DNA of 64,000 nt, from the NCBI GenBank assembly GCA_043228905.1, contig JBHGNT010000004.1, positions 372,001 to 436,000 of the forward strand, given 5' to 3'. The DNA is from Azolla caroliniana. Lineage: Eukaryota > Polypodiophyta. Both the position numbers and the translations under genes were made by a program. The notes under the pieces were generated by a model. The model had not been told where the DNA came from. It saw nothing but the letters and a program-made list of their open reading frames with translations, and did no database searches. Within the stretch, counting starts at the first letter, position 1. The number at the start of each line of letters is the position of its first letter. Below are positions 14,076 to 24,345 of this stretch, piece after piece.

Positions 14076-14586
14076 AAAAGTACCAGGATACCCTAGAAAG
14101 TTCGTCTATTTACCAGAATGCCCTTGGAAGTTCCAAATTTACCAGAATAAATAGGGTTATTTTGGGTCCATTTCTTCCATCTTTGGTAAATAGGGCTTGT
14201 AGATTTGAGTGTATAATTACTTTATAAAGTGTAATTTTTTGGACATAGGGGTAGTTTGGTAAATTTGGAACTTCTAGGGGCATTCTGGTAAATAAACGAA
14301 CTTCCAGGGGTATCCTGGTACTTTTCCTTGGAAGTTCCAAATTTACCAAACTACCCCTATGTCCAAAAAATTACACTTTATAAAGTAATTATACACTCAA
14401 ATCTACAAGCCCTATTTACCAAAGATGGAAGAAATGGACCTGAATTAGCCCTATTTACCAAAGATTTGAGTGTATAATTACTTTATAAAGTGTAATTTTT
14501 TGAACATAGGGGTAGTTTGGTTTATTTGGAACTTCCAGGGGCATTCTGGTAAATAGACGAACTTTCAGGGGTATCCTAGTACTTTT
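14076..14586. mobile_element. Foldback (MITE-like) element with nested inverted repeats
   Basis: The left end begins AAAAGTACCAGGATACCCT and the right end finishes GGGTATCCTAGTACTTTT. The inverted similarity continues inward through the TTCGTCTATTTACCAGAATG segment. A further internal copy near 14275-14340 makes the element a nested hairpin. There is no coding capacity. This architecture fits a non-autonomous DNA transposon, but the superfamily is not assigned because no clear target duplication was found. Confidence 0.7.
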
Positions 14587-15325
14587 ACCTAAAATATATA
14601 CCTAAGGAGTAAAAAACCAATGTGATATAAGAAACAATTGTTTTATAGGAATTGAAAGGGTTTGACTACAAAGTGGAGGTATTGGTTGTAGCCTATAGGG
14701 CTAAGAAGGTTAGGAAGCAATATTGGTGTGATCATATATGAACCATACGTACCATACGTGCATTCTTATTCGAGAATGTTTCAATCGTTCGAGTATGGTA
14801 AACACCCTCGAAGTATGGTAAATACCATACTTTTGTATTCATTATTTATTGTAAGATAATTTTTTAAGGTAAGAAAGTTAAGGTAAAAAGTGTAAAAAAA
14901 ACATAAGAATGTTTTGATAACATACACATTCGTATGAAAAAGAATGTTTGCCAATGCATTCGAGTATATTGCGTACTATGGGTGTGATATTTGAGAAGAA
15001 GAATGCTAACCATCCTCCAAAACATTGCCCTTATGAAAGCTCTAACCATTTTGAGGAAAGAGTCACACTCCTTTTCAATCAATTTTCAAACAATTGGAAA
15101 CCAAGGTCAAGGCTTTTATAGTTTATATCGAAGGCTTTTAACCTCTTTTCCTAAGTTTCTAGGTCAACCAAGTGTTGTTGGCAAAAGCATCATGTGTTTG
15201 TGTGAATGTCAAGCGAGATCACGGCGAACCTGAACCAAGGAAGATGGCACTCCTCATAATGTAGGGTAGTGACTTGGATAATGTAGGGCACCCTAATGTA
15301 AATATATGTAGTGGCACTCCTCATA
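14587..15325. other. Intergenic DNA
   Basis: No gene is recognised. A small inverted-repeat stretch built on CGAGTATGGTAAA-like words lies near 14745-14850. Confidence 0.5.
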
Positions 15326-15811
15326 ATGTAAATATATGTTGAGCAGCATGGGTAAATCTTCCAAAAAACAAATCCTACAAAAATGGTGCATATGAAGGTT
15401 TTTTTCCTATGAAATTGAGCACTAGAGATCCGAAGTAATGGCCTTGCGATTGGAGAATACTTGATCAACTCAGGTATATGTTAAGGAATAGAAGATGGCA
15501 TGAAAGAATGAGAAGCGAAGAAATGGATTTGGATATGTTTCCGCGTGGAATGCCGTATGATGTGTGCATACCAAGCTATGTGCACAAGCATGGTACGCAA
15601 ACTCGACGAGTCCTTTAGTAGAAAGCTTGAATATTAGTGCAATAATGTGTGAGACAAATCCTTATGAACATGACATGGGTTATTTGCTCAATGGCTTTAA
15701 CTTTGCCTAGCTGCATGACACTCAACAATATGAGCACTACCTTCAATCTTACCCTCAAACATTTTGCACATCCAACGATTCTAAACCCTAAACCCTAAAG
15801 CTATTCATTAA
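15326..15811. repeat. 486-bp direct duplication, copy 1
   Basis: This segment recurs at 17046-17531 in the same orientation, with one difference noticed by eye (a T/C change in the ACGCAAAC(T/C)CGACG word). It ends near telomere-like words (CTAAACCCTAAACCCTAAAG). No coding capacity is evident. Confidence 0.9.
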
Positions 15812-17045
15812 AGTTATTAGTGATGATGACCACTTGAAGCAGCAAGAGTTGTTACTACCTACTCCTTCCACAATACAATGTAGCCATTTTGGTTTATAAT
15901 GTTTCCTTTTGGTCTCCACAATACACTTGCCATCTTCTAACAATTTGATCATTGCCTTGTTTAAAGAAAAAGAAAGAAAGAAAGAAAGATGAATTCCTCT
16001 TGATTATTTTGCAGAACTCAAGAAGATCGTGCAACAACTATGTATAGCTCACCCTTGCAAAAATTTTACACAAAACAAACAATGATTCTATGACAAATTA
16101 AAGACTATGTTGATTTTGATCAGACTTCTATGGATATCCTCCATTCTGTGCTGGTCTCCCATTGAGAATCTCAAAATGGATAAGAAAAGATGCAATAAAA
16201 TGTAATGTTGTAATTAGGGCACACTAAGATCTATCTCAATTCCCTAGTTAGGGGGGGTGGTTGGGTGGAAGCATGCCCTTAATTCCATTTTCTTTCCTTT
16301 TGACTATATGTTTGGTAACTGCTGAATTAGTTGTGCTATCCCTAACATTTAGTTAGATTAGTTAACATTTGGTTCGTGCAATCTATCGGCCCGTGTTACT
16401 TAGGTTAAATGAATATGTTGCCAATCGCCACATCCGAGGCATTGACAAATATGTGGAGCTCTTGATTCAAATCAATTGAGAAACACCATGTATTGCAATG
16501 TAACAAGGGGCAACCCTCATCATGTGTTAATGACTCAACAACAACAGATGGACAATTGCTCTCGTGCATGGATCATTTGCACAAGTAAATATGTCCATTT
16601 TTGGCCATTGAAAGTTTTGATTAAATGCAAGAAGAAGGTGCATTTCTAGGTTCTATAACTATTGTTTGTGTCTTAAAAGCATGTGGGTTCTCAAAACATG
16701 GTTTTCATAACTTTTCACAAACTTGGAGCTACATTACAATCTTTTGATTGACAGATTGCAGGATAATCTGGAAGTTCCCCCCCCCCCCCCGCTTGTTGGT
16801 TGTTTTTCTCTACTGTGGATGTATATAGAATCATTTCCTTAGCTCATTTAAACGAAGGATTCATGGGTAGCCATTGTCTTCCACAAGATGGGCTTGGGAA
16901 GGATAGTCACTTCCTTTCCATCTATTTTGTATGTTGCCGGTGATATGCCTTTTTTAAAACTAATGGAAGGATATTTTGTTTCGAAAAAAAAAGGCAACCC
17001 ACATAATGTATTTTCTAGCATCATGTTTGTATGCATACTTTTAGG
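15812..17045. other. Spacer between the two duplicate copies
   Basis: This AT-rich DNA holds no recognised gene. It contains an AAAG run near 15968-15989 and a 14-base C run near 16777-16790. Confidence 0.55.
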
Positions 17046-17531
17046 ATGTAAATATATGTTGAGCAGCATGGGTAAATCTTCCAAAAAACAAATCCTACAA
17101 AAATGGTGCATATGAAGGTTTTTTTCCTATGAAATTGAGCACTAGAGATCCGAAGTAATGGCCTTGCGATTGGAGAATACTTGATCAACTCAGGTATATG
17201 TTAAGGAATAGAAGATGGCATGAAAGAATGAGAAGCGAAGAAATGGATTTGGATATGTTTCCGCGTGGAATGCCGTATGATGTGTGCATACCAAGCTATG
17301 TGCACAAGCATGGTACGCAAACCCGACGAGTCCTTTAGTAGAAAGCTTGAATATTAGTGCAATAATGTGTGAGACAAATCCTTATGAACATGACATGGGT
17401 TATTTGCTCAATGGCTTTAACTTTGCCTAGCTGCATGACACTCAACAATATGAGCACTACCTTCAATCTTACCCTCAAACATTTTGCACATCCAACGATT
17501 CTAAACCCTAAACCCTAAAGCTATTCATTAA
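17046..17531. repeat. 486-bp direct duplication, copy 2
   Basis: This is the partner of 15326-15811, of equal length and almost identical, again ending next to the CCCTAAA words. Both copies read plus relative to each other with 1.2 kb of unrelated sequence between them. Confidence 0.9.
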
Positions 17532-17906
17532 GTATAAATTAAACACATAAATATCAAGATTGTGGCACTTTTGATAATGGAAATTGAAAATAGTTTTCTG
17601 AGGCTAGTGCAAGATATAGAAATTTCCTTAAATTGAAATGACTTTTCAATAACTGCAAATTATGCAAGAGAATCATTGCTGAGTGGGAATTTGTCTTTTG
17701 AAGATGATAATTGTATCTTTCTCATCATTAATAATTGTTAATCACACAATTAAATGATCTTATACACTATTATGCAACTGAGACCCATATTAGAAAGTAT
17801 GGCATCTCCATATAAGCTAATGAAGAAGTTGACACAAAGAAGGCCCCACATTATATATTCAATTTCAAAACTTTCAAGATAAATTTCCAAATAATGTGAG
17901 TCTTGA

Positions 17907-18272
17907 CCATAGTTGTCAAAAAACGTGTATTCTACATTTAGAATACGTTTTAGAATTCTCTGAATTATTGTACACGTATTCTACATTTTAGATCTACCAT
18001 TTTATAATAATTCATGTATTCTACGTATTCGACTTATTCTACTTATGTTACAACTACGTAACATTTCAAAAAAGTTTAAAGAAATTTTTAATTTTAAAAC
18101 CTAAATTGATTTAAAAAAACTTCAAAATTTAAGAAATATCAAACATATTTTACGCCTATTCTATCTGTATAATCCATATTCTAAGTATTTAAAAAAAAAT
18201 GATAGAATAATTTTAGAATACTTAGCATACGTATTCTACGCGTATTGTATGCTAAGTATTCTACAACAATGG
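17907..18272. mobile_element. Short TIR (MITE-like) element rich in GTATTCTAC words
   Basis: The left end CCATAGTTGT and right end ACAACAATGG form ~10-bp inverted repeats with one mismatch. Both ends are bordered by TCTTGA, a candidate 6-bp target-site duplication. The interior repeats ATTCTACGTATTC-like words in both orientations and has no open frame. Confidence 0.55.
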
Positions 18273-18278
18273 TCTTGA

Positions 18279-19889
18279 CTTCAACCATCATTGCATAAGT
18301 TGGGTCAAATACAAGGGACAACCTAATACAAAATGAGAGAATGGTAACAAAAAAACTTGCAACCTCAAGCTTAATTTTGTGTACATATGTTCTCTACATC
18401 AATGTATGTCCCAATATAGAATGCCTAGTTGATCGGTTAACCATGTTGAATCAATATCTACCAAACTCATGTCATTTTCCCCTACATGTATTTTGGAAAA
18501 TAACATTTTGGCGAATTCATTATATCAAATCTAGCATTAAAAGGTTTAAAATATAACCAATGTTGTTCTATCACTTTCCTAAAATGGTTTTGTTTTGAAC
18601 CAAGGATAGTATATGTCCACCTAATAGGGACATGTTATTCAGATCCAAAAACCCTAATGCTCTAGCATGATTTCCTAAGAGGAGCATGAATACCAATTTC
18701 ATCGTATCGACATAAACTTTACACTGTTTTTCCAAGCATGGCTTTACAAAACTCATATTTTCTTTGTCATCAACTAAGGCTTGGACCCATACCTAGAAAT
18801 AAGGAAAAATAAAGCTAACAAATATTTTTTCTAAGGAGGTCAATCACACGTGAAACAGGTCATGCATGTTGTCACATGACATGTTTCTTTGCTAACTTCA
18901 GGACATGTGTGTGTGGCCATTCTATTTTCATTTTTCAAGGTTTCTATGATCAAACAACACAACCTTTTACTTTCCATTTTCCCAAGAAATGATAAAAAAC
19001 AGCCATGTATCTATTTTTTTATCCAATTTAAACAAAAGGTATTTTTTGCAAAAACAAACAATAATTATGGATGCACTACGTTATTGTATAGGTAATATGA
19101 AAAAAAATAAAAATACCCAAATATTGTATTTCAACTACTGCATTATTTCTTTTTTGAGGGCACTCAGCCATAAAATGCCCTAACACACCACAATGAAACA
19201 AATGTACCCAATTTAAACCGAAAATACATAGAAAGAATATTAGAGTATGCAATTTGCAAACAACTTGGCCTCTTTATAGTTCTATTGTGTGCATTAGCAC
19301 TAGGAGGACCAAGATCTTTCCTGGCTTTTCAATTACTAATTGTAATATTGGCCAAACCATTGAATATGTACACTCTACCTCAACCCATACATGATGCATT
19401 GATACTCTCACTTCAATATATCTTCGTATTCCACTAGTGTCCTCCAAGGAACAATATGAACCAAACTTTTTTCATAAAAAACTGGGAATGTATTGAGTAA
19501 TTTCTCTTTATGCTCTTGCGATACCAAAACAACATAAAACCTACGAGGACTGACATAAACATCTTGAACACAACCAAACTATAAAATCCCACATAACCAT
19601 TGTTTGATTCCCTAAAGGAAAGGCATTTTGCCCATGAAAAACAATACGATCCCTCTATCAAAGAAATTAGCAAATGACCCCAAAAACTCATTGTCGCTTA
19701 TTTCTACATTAGCCACTTCATCGTAACAAAATCCTCAACAACTTTCACATTCTGCCTTATACATTATACAATCTTCCGTTAGAATATTTGTCATGCATCA
19801 TAAATGTTCCCAATGACTATCATCCTTGTCAATATCATCTTGTCTCATTGGATCAACATTAGACATATCATTATTATCACCCCTCTCAA

Positions 19890-19925
<36 letters not shown>

Positions 19926-20820
19926 AGTGAAGGAACACAAATATATCAATAAACTTGTGAAAAACACTACAATGGTATACTAATTGAGTGTGGTCACCAC
20001 AACACAAGTAGTGTGACATTTTGATTCGCCAATAAGCAAGATGATTACGCCACCAAGGAAATAATTTCTAGTTGATCCAATAAAGAAATTTCCACATAAA
20101 TACTCCGTTCAACTTTTGTAGATATGCTCTGACTCCATACCTACAATCAAACACTAAAGCATTGTGCATATCCCAACTATAACTCAATCTGCAATATCTC
20201 AGAATTAGGAAAACAATCTTCATCTCTAATTTTAGGTCGATTTGTATGAATTGTGGTAAACATCCATTGTCTTGGTGTCAACTAACAATGCGACACAACT
20301 TGCCAAATCCAAGATATGTATCTGTCTCTTCTCCTCCAAAAAACAATTTTATAAAGACATCAAAAGGGCACATATGTATATTTTCCAGGATGGTTGAGAA
20401 TATATAAAAAAGGACAAAGTTTCAAAATGGCACAACTCTAGATTGCAAATGAGTAGCTTTCATGAAAGTCATTTCGTCATGCAATGAAAAGAAGCTTTTT
20501 GATTAAGTATATGCATTGGAATGACACCATAGTTGTAGTTCAAGGAAAATTTGGTTAGATAAGAAATGGCTAAAAAGTACTTTATGACTTTAAATGTAGT
20601 CAAAGATAAAGAAAATTATCAAAAAGTATCTACATGCATAAGACAGTCAAAGAAAGAGAAGAGTCACCCAAGAGAAAGTAAATGCGAATGGAATTTTTGG
20701 GGAAATCTCAAGTGGAAACGTGTTGAGAAATATGACAATTTATGGATTTGTACATCCATTCAAAGAACTTATACAAGCAAGAAAACGCTTGAAAGAAATG
20801 GGTTACATTTGCCTTTCACA
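18279..20820. other. Intergenic DNA
   Basis: AT-rich with no recognised gene. A TC microsatellite sits near 19893-19921. Several open frames of 60-90 codons show low-complexity or hydrophobic composition and no motif. Confidence 0.5.
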
Positions 20821-20821
20821 C

Positions 20822-21006
20822 TGTTGAATTGACTTGGCCACAATCTTCCTTCTCTCACCGGCTCCTTGGTCTGTGACGCTAGTGGTCCCTCCCCCGTTCC
20901 AACACATTCTCGCGAAAATTCGCGACATCTTTGGTGAACCCAACGTGAAAAGGGGCGGCAAAGGAGCTCAAGATGAGAGGAAGTGAGCAAGCAAAGGCAA
21001 TGGCGG
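20822..21006 (+). mobile_element. Element C, left part: LTR tip, primer-binding site and gag start
   Basis: An LTR end (CGCGACA, ending 20927) is followed by TCT and a primer-binding-site-like word TGGTGAACCCAACGTG at 20932-20947. A Met at 20973 then opens a frame for the first ~11 gag residues. The frame is cut at 21006 by element X and resumes at 25731 without loss of phase. The LTR's left border was not found. The PBS differs by one base from those of B and X, placing C in the same lineage. Confidence 0.7.
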
Positions 21007-22325
21007 TGTCGTGTGAATCTTCACACACTATGTAAAAAAATAATGAAATAATTATCATAGATTAGATTAGTAGCTTACTATAGAAAGATGGATATACTCA
21101 AGAGCTTCAAAATGTATTTTACTATATACAAAATGGAGAAATACATATCAAGTTATGAGAAAATAAAGTTTGATTAGATAGGGAAATTAGAACTATCCCA
21201 CATAGATAGGAAAGTTAAGGCCCTGGCTATATAAACACCTTAAGCTCCCTCATTTTTCATTTGTGCTAAGAGCACTTTGGCCACTTTGTCTTGATGGATG
21301 ATGGTGGCCAAATTCCTTAAAACCGGAAACCGGCTGGTAAGAAAATCCGGAAAACGGGTTCGGTAAGCAAATTTGGAAATGGGCCGGTAAGCAAATCCGG
21401 AAACCGGCCGGTATGCAATTTGGAAACTGGTTGGTATGCAAAACCGGAACCGGAATGGGTATGCAAACTGGCCAGTAAGCAAAACCGGAACCGGAATGGG
21501 TATGCAAACCGGAAAATGACTGGCAAGCAAAATCGGAAACCGGCCGGCAAGCAAAACCGGAACAGGAACGGGAACCGGCAAGCAAAACCGGAATTGGAAC
21601 CGGCAAGCAAACCGGAACCGGAACCGGCAAGCAAACCGGAACTGGAATCGGCAAGCAAAACCGGAACCGGCAAGCAAACCGGAACTTGCCGACAAGCAAA
21701 ATGGAACCGGCTACCGGACGAGGTTGGACGCGGACGGACGAAAGATTGGATCATGCAACAAACTAAAGTAAAGTGAAGAGAACTAAAGTAAAGGCCATGT
21801 GGACGTAAGCAACTAAAGAAGAGAGTGCATGGAAAAAGTAAAGGTCATGTGAACGGTCACATGCAACTAAAAGAAAAAGCTAGGCAACTAAAAGTAGAGG
21901 CCATGCAACAAAAAGTGGAAAGGCTATGATCAAGGGAGAACTCTATATATATTCCATTTTTTTCCTTACACTCAGACTCTCCATATTATCTTAATTTTCT
22001 TCTCAACTCCCTTATCTTAGGGAAGCCATAACTCTCATAAACCCTAAAATTCCCTACGGAAGCCATAATACTCATATAACCTAATCCTAATCTTCCCTAC
22101 GGAAGCCATATCTCTCAAAACCCCTAATTTTTCTTTTCTATTAATCTTAGTAAACCTAAAACTTCTAAATCCCAATCTTGGGACATTGTAATTTTTTTTT
22201 CCTTTGTTAATGAAAATTATTAAATTTCTTCTTTCTGTTAATTGTTAAAAATATAAACGCACAAATGTGATTATCCTATGGTCGGAGGCCCCGGGGTCTT
22301 GCCTCAAAGTTCACGTATCCTCGTC
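21007..22325 (+). repeat. Left LTR of X (plus orientation, 3' tip missing)
   Basis: It starts TGTCGTG and matches the reverse complement of 24346-25730 nearly throughout, including a TATA box (CTATATAAACACC near 21223-21237) and a CCGG-rich minisatellite at about 21325-21715. It loses homology just before the expected terminal CGACA, where it fuses to an RT fragment. Confidence 0.8.
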
Positions 22326-22782
22326 GTCGCGAAGGTAAGGTACACATCCGCACCAACCCGATTGGAGTTCTCATGGTTGTAATGTCACGACTGTCGACCG
22401 CCAACTGGAATTGATCGTAGCCAGAGTAAAGATCGCCGATGGAGTAGATGGACCGGCCCGCAAACGCCTCGGCAAATTCATCCACACTCGGACCGATTCC
22501 AGCATTCCGAATTGTCACCTTGTTTACGGGTTGAAGATCTTGAATCAATCGCAACGATCCATTCTTCTTTGGCACCGTGAACCACCTATTAGAATAAGGA
22601 GCATTCGATGGTTCTAGAATTCCCATCCTCACCTTCTCCTTTAAGAGCTCGATCAACTTCGGTAGGTGTGCTCTCGGAACCGGTATCGGTTTCAAATTCC
22701 AAGGCACATGCGGCACCGTGAAGATCACCATTGGTTCTACCGTCCTTGGATTAGCACACCCGATTTCTTGTGGAAAAAACGC
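22326..22782 (-). pseudogene. Ty3-type reverse transcriptase fragment inside X
   Basis: Minus-strand reading gives the N-terminal half of a Ty3-type RT. It includes GILEPSNAPYSNRWFTVPKK, RLIQDLQPVNKVT and SIGDLYSGYDQFQLAV, and ends at CTLP. It aligns closely with the RT of element B at 40487-40960. The fingers and palm with the FLDD catalytic motif, RNase H and integrase are missing. Its right edge abuts an LTR tip at 22783, and its left edge abuts the truncated LTR. No function is expected. Confidence 0.85.
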
Positions 22783-22886
22783 TGTCGTGTGAATCTTCAC
22801 ACACTATGTAAAAAAATAATGAAATAATTATTATAGATTAGATTAGTAGCTTACTATAGAAAGATGGATATACTCAAGAGCTTCAA
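22783..22886 (+). repeat. Internal LTR-tip fragment of X
   Basis: It begins TGTCGTGTGAATC and matches the first ~104 bases of the X LTR, then stops abruptly after GAGCTTCAA. This is a third copy of the LTR tip within the element and lies flush against the RT fragment. Confidence 0.85.
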
Positions 22887-22937
22887 GAGATTGACCTTGA
22901 ACCAACTCGTTGGTTCCTTATCTTTCTTCTTCCAATG

Positions 22938-24212
22938 TCACCATGACCATTCTTTCCACCATAACCATGGAGACCATCCAAACCACCAAATCCTTTGTCT
23001 GAGCTTTGCATTGCCATATTTGGTTTTCATGTCCTCTTCTGCCTTCCCGAAGCATAACCCTTCATGCATCATGCAAGTGCTACCTTTATTTCGACCATCG
23101 CCATGGTTAACGCAATTTAGTCTTCCTTCTTTCATCAATCTAGGTTTGTCTTCATTAGACCTCACTTGAACATTGACTTTGACTACTCCTTGTAGCCCAT
23201 GCTTCAAGTCCACGCTCACTTTCAAAATCTGGGATGACCACATTTCATGTTTCCCACATCCACCTTTTTCATGGTATGCTCTCATGTGACAGTTGACCAT
23301 CGTTTGTTTGATCTTCACACTAGAATCCCCTTTTGAGTCAGAGCATGGGATCATATCTCGCGGAATACCCTTAGACTTCACTTGGCTCGCTTGGCCATTG
23401 TCATGCACCATTGTGCTTTGTTTGACCTCTTCATCGTATATATCAACATTGACCTTCACTTCCTCGTTACCACCTTCCATATCTTGGGTCTTTATTTGGT
23501 TCAAGTATGTCTCTTCGGTGATGGCCCTTTCTCCACCGACCGATATGTTCCCGTCTACCATTGCCCAAATATCTTGAAATAGTGGGGAAGAAGTCTCGGC
23601 ACACTTGCCATCCTCCTTCATTGTGTTGTCCATAGCCACCTCCATCTCTAATTCGTTATTTGTGGCCATCTCTTCAAATTCATCGGCCTTGTACCCATTG
23701 ACCTTCTCAATCGAGCAATCCTCGATTATTCTTCCCTCTTCTTTGCATGTGTTAGTTTTGGCCTTCACTTCTTCGCTCATCATTTGCTTCAGTTTTTGCT
23801 CCTTTTGAAGCTTCTCTTCAGCCTCAACTTGCGCCTTTAAGTGCTCGAATGCCTCTTCCATCAAGACTTCTATGTCGAGTATTGTTGAACCTTCCCTCTT
23901 CGAGTTTTCTTCTTTAGGTGGTAATTTGTAGTTGCTTCCCGTCCTATTTTCACCATCCCTAGTACGTTGTGTTGTCACCGATGAGAATCTTGTCTTCCTC
24001 TCATCGTGAAGTCGACATACTCTTTCCACTTTCGTCCAATCTTCTGTGAGGCCATTTGCACCATCGTCATCTTCAAGTCGGATTCCAATGGCATTCCTTT
24101 CCTTCCGATCGATTGACTTCACAAACATTAGGACTTTTTCCACCCCCACCAATCTTTGATCCCGCTCCGAGAGTTGTGCAAAGCGACACTCGAACTCAAC
24201 GAAAGCATGCAT
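22938..24212 (-). CDS. Gag-like protein of element X, N-terminally truncated (424 codons)
   Basis: The N-terminal ~70 residues (FVEFECRFAQLSERDQRLVG to DWTKVERVCRLHDERK) align with the capsid-region residues of B gag (REFEERFARLSALDR to VKRVCGRFDKR), so this is retrotransposon gag, which packages element RNA. The usual upstream ~100 gag residues are absent: between the PBS and this start the frame is closed by stops. The remaining ~350 residues are charged, Glu/Lys/Met-rich and lack the CCHC knuckle seen in B, and I do not recognise them. They could be a diverged gag tail or captured sequence. Expression is uncertain given the rearranged element. Confidence 0.6.
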   Translation of the reverse strand: MHAFVEFECRFAQLSERDQRLVGVEKVLMFVKSIDRKERNAIGIRLEDDDGANGLTEDWTKVERVCRLHDERKTRFSSVTTQRTRDGENRTGSNYKLPPKEENSKREGSTILDIEVLMEEAFEHLKAQVEAEEKLQKEQKLKQMMSEEVKAKTNTCKEEGRIIEDCSIEKVNGYKADEFEEMATNNELEMEVAMDNTMKEDGKCAETSSPLFQDIWAMVDGNISVGGERAITEETYLNQIKTQDMEGGNEEVKVNVDIYDEEVKQSTMVHDNGQASQVKSKGIPRDMIPCSDSKGDSSVKIKQTMVNCHMRAYHEKGGCGKHEMWSSQILKVSVDLKHGLQGVVKVNVQVRSNEDKPRLMKEGRLNCVNHGDGRNKGSTCMMHEGLCFGKAEEDMKTKYGNAKLRQRIWWFGWSPWLWWKEWSW

Positions 24213-24325
24213 CTCATTGATGGGTCTTTAATGATGATACCCATTGATCGAACTCGTATAGTTTGCATCTCTTCGGCTCTTTGTATCTATATGCCTCCAT
24301 GAGATATCCTCCTACCGCCTCGTTT

Positions 24326-24341
24326 CACGTCGGGTTCACCA
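24326..24341 (-). other. Primer-binding site of X
   Basis: Minus strand TGGTGAACCCGACGTG follows the LTR end CGACA after the four bases TCTT. It is identical to the site in element B. The cognate tRNA was not identified; the site should pair with the 3' end of a tRNA ending ...TTCACCA. Confidence 0.75.
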
Positions 24342-24345
24342 AAGA

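Noticed and set aside
15780-17520. Interstitial telomere from the CCCTAAA words
   Set aside because: Only two or three heptamers occur per site, too few for a telomeric tract, and they are carried by the duplication.
21240-21776. Overlapping open frames in all phases of the X LTR (also 24927-25562)
   Set aside because: They follow from the CCGG minisatellite periodicity, not from coding constraint.
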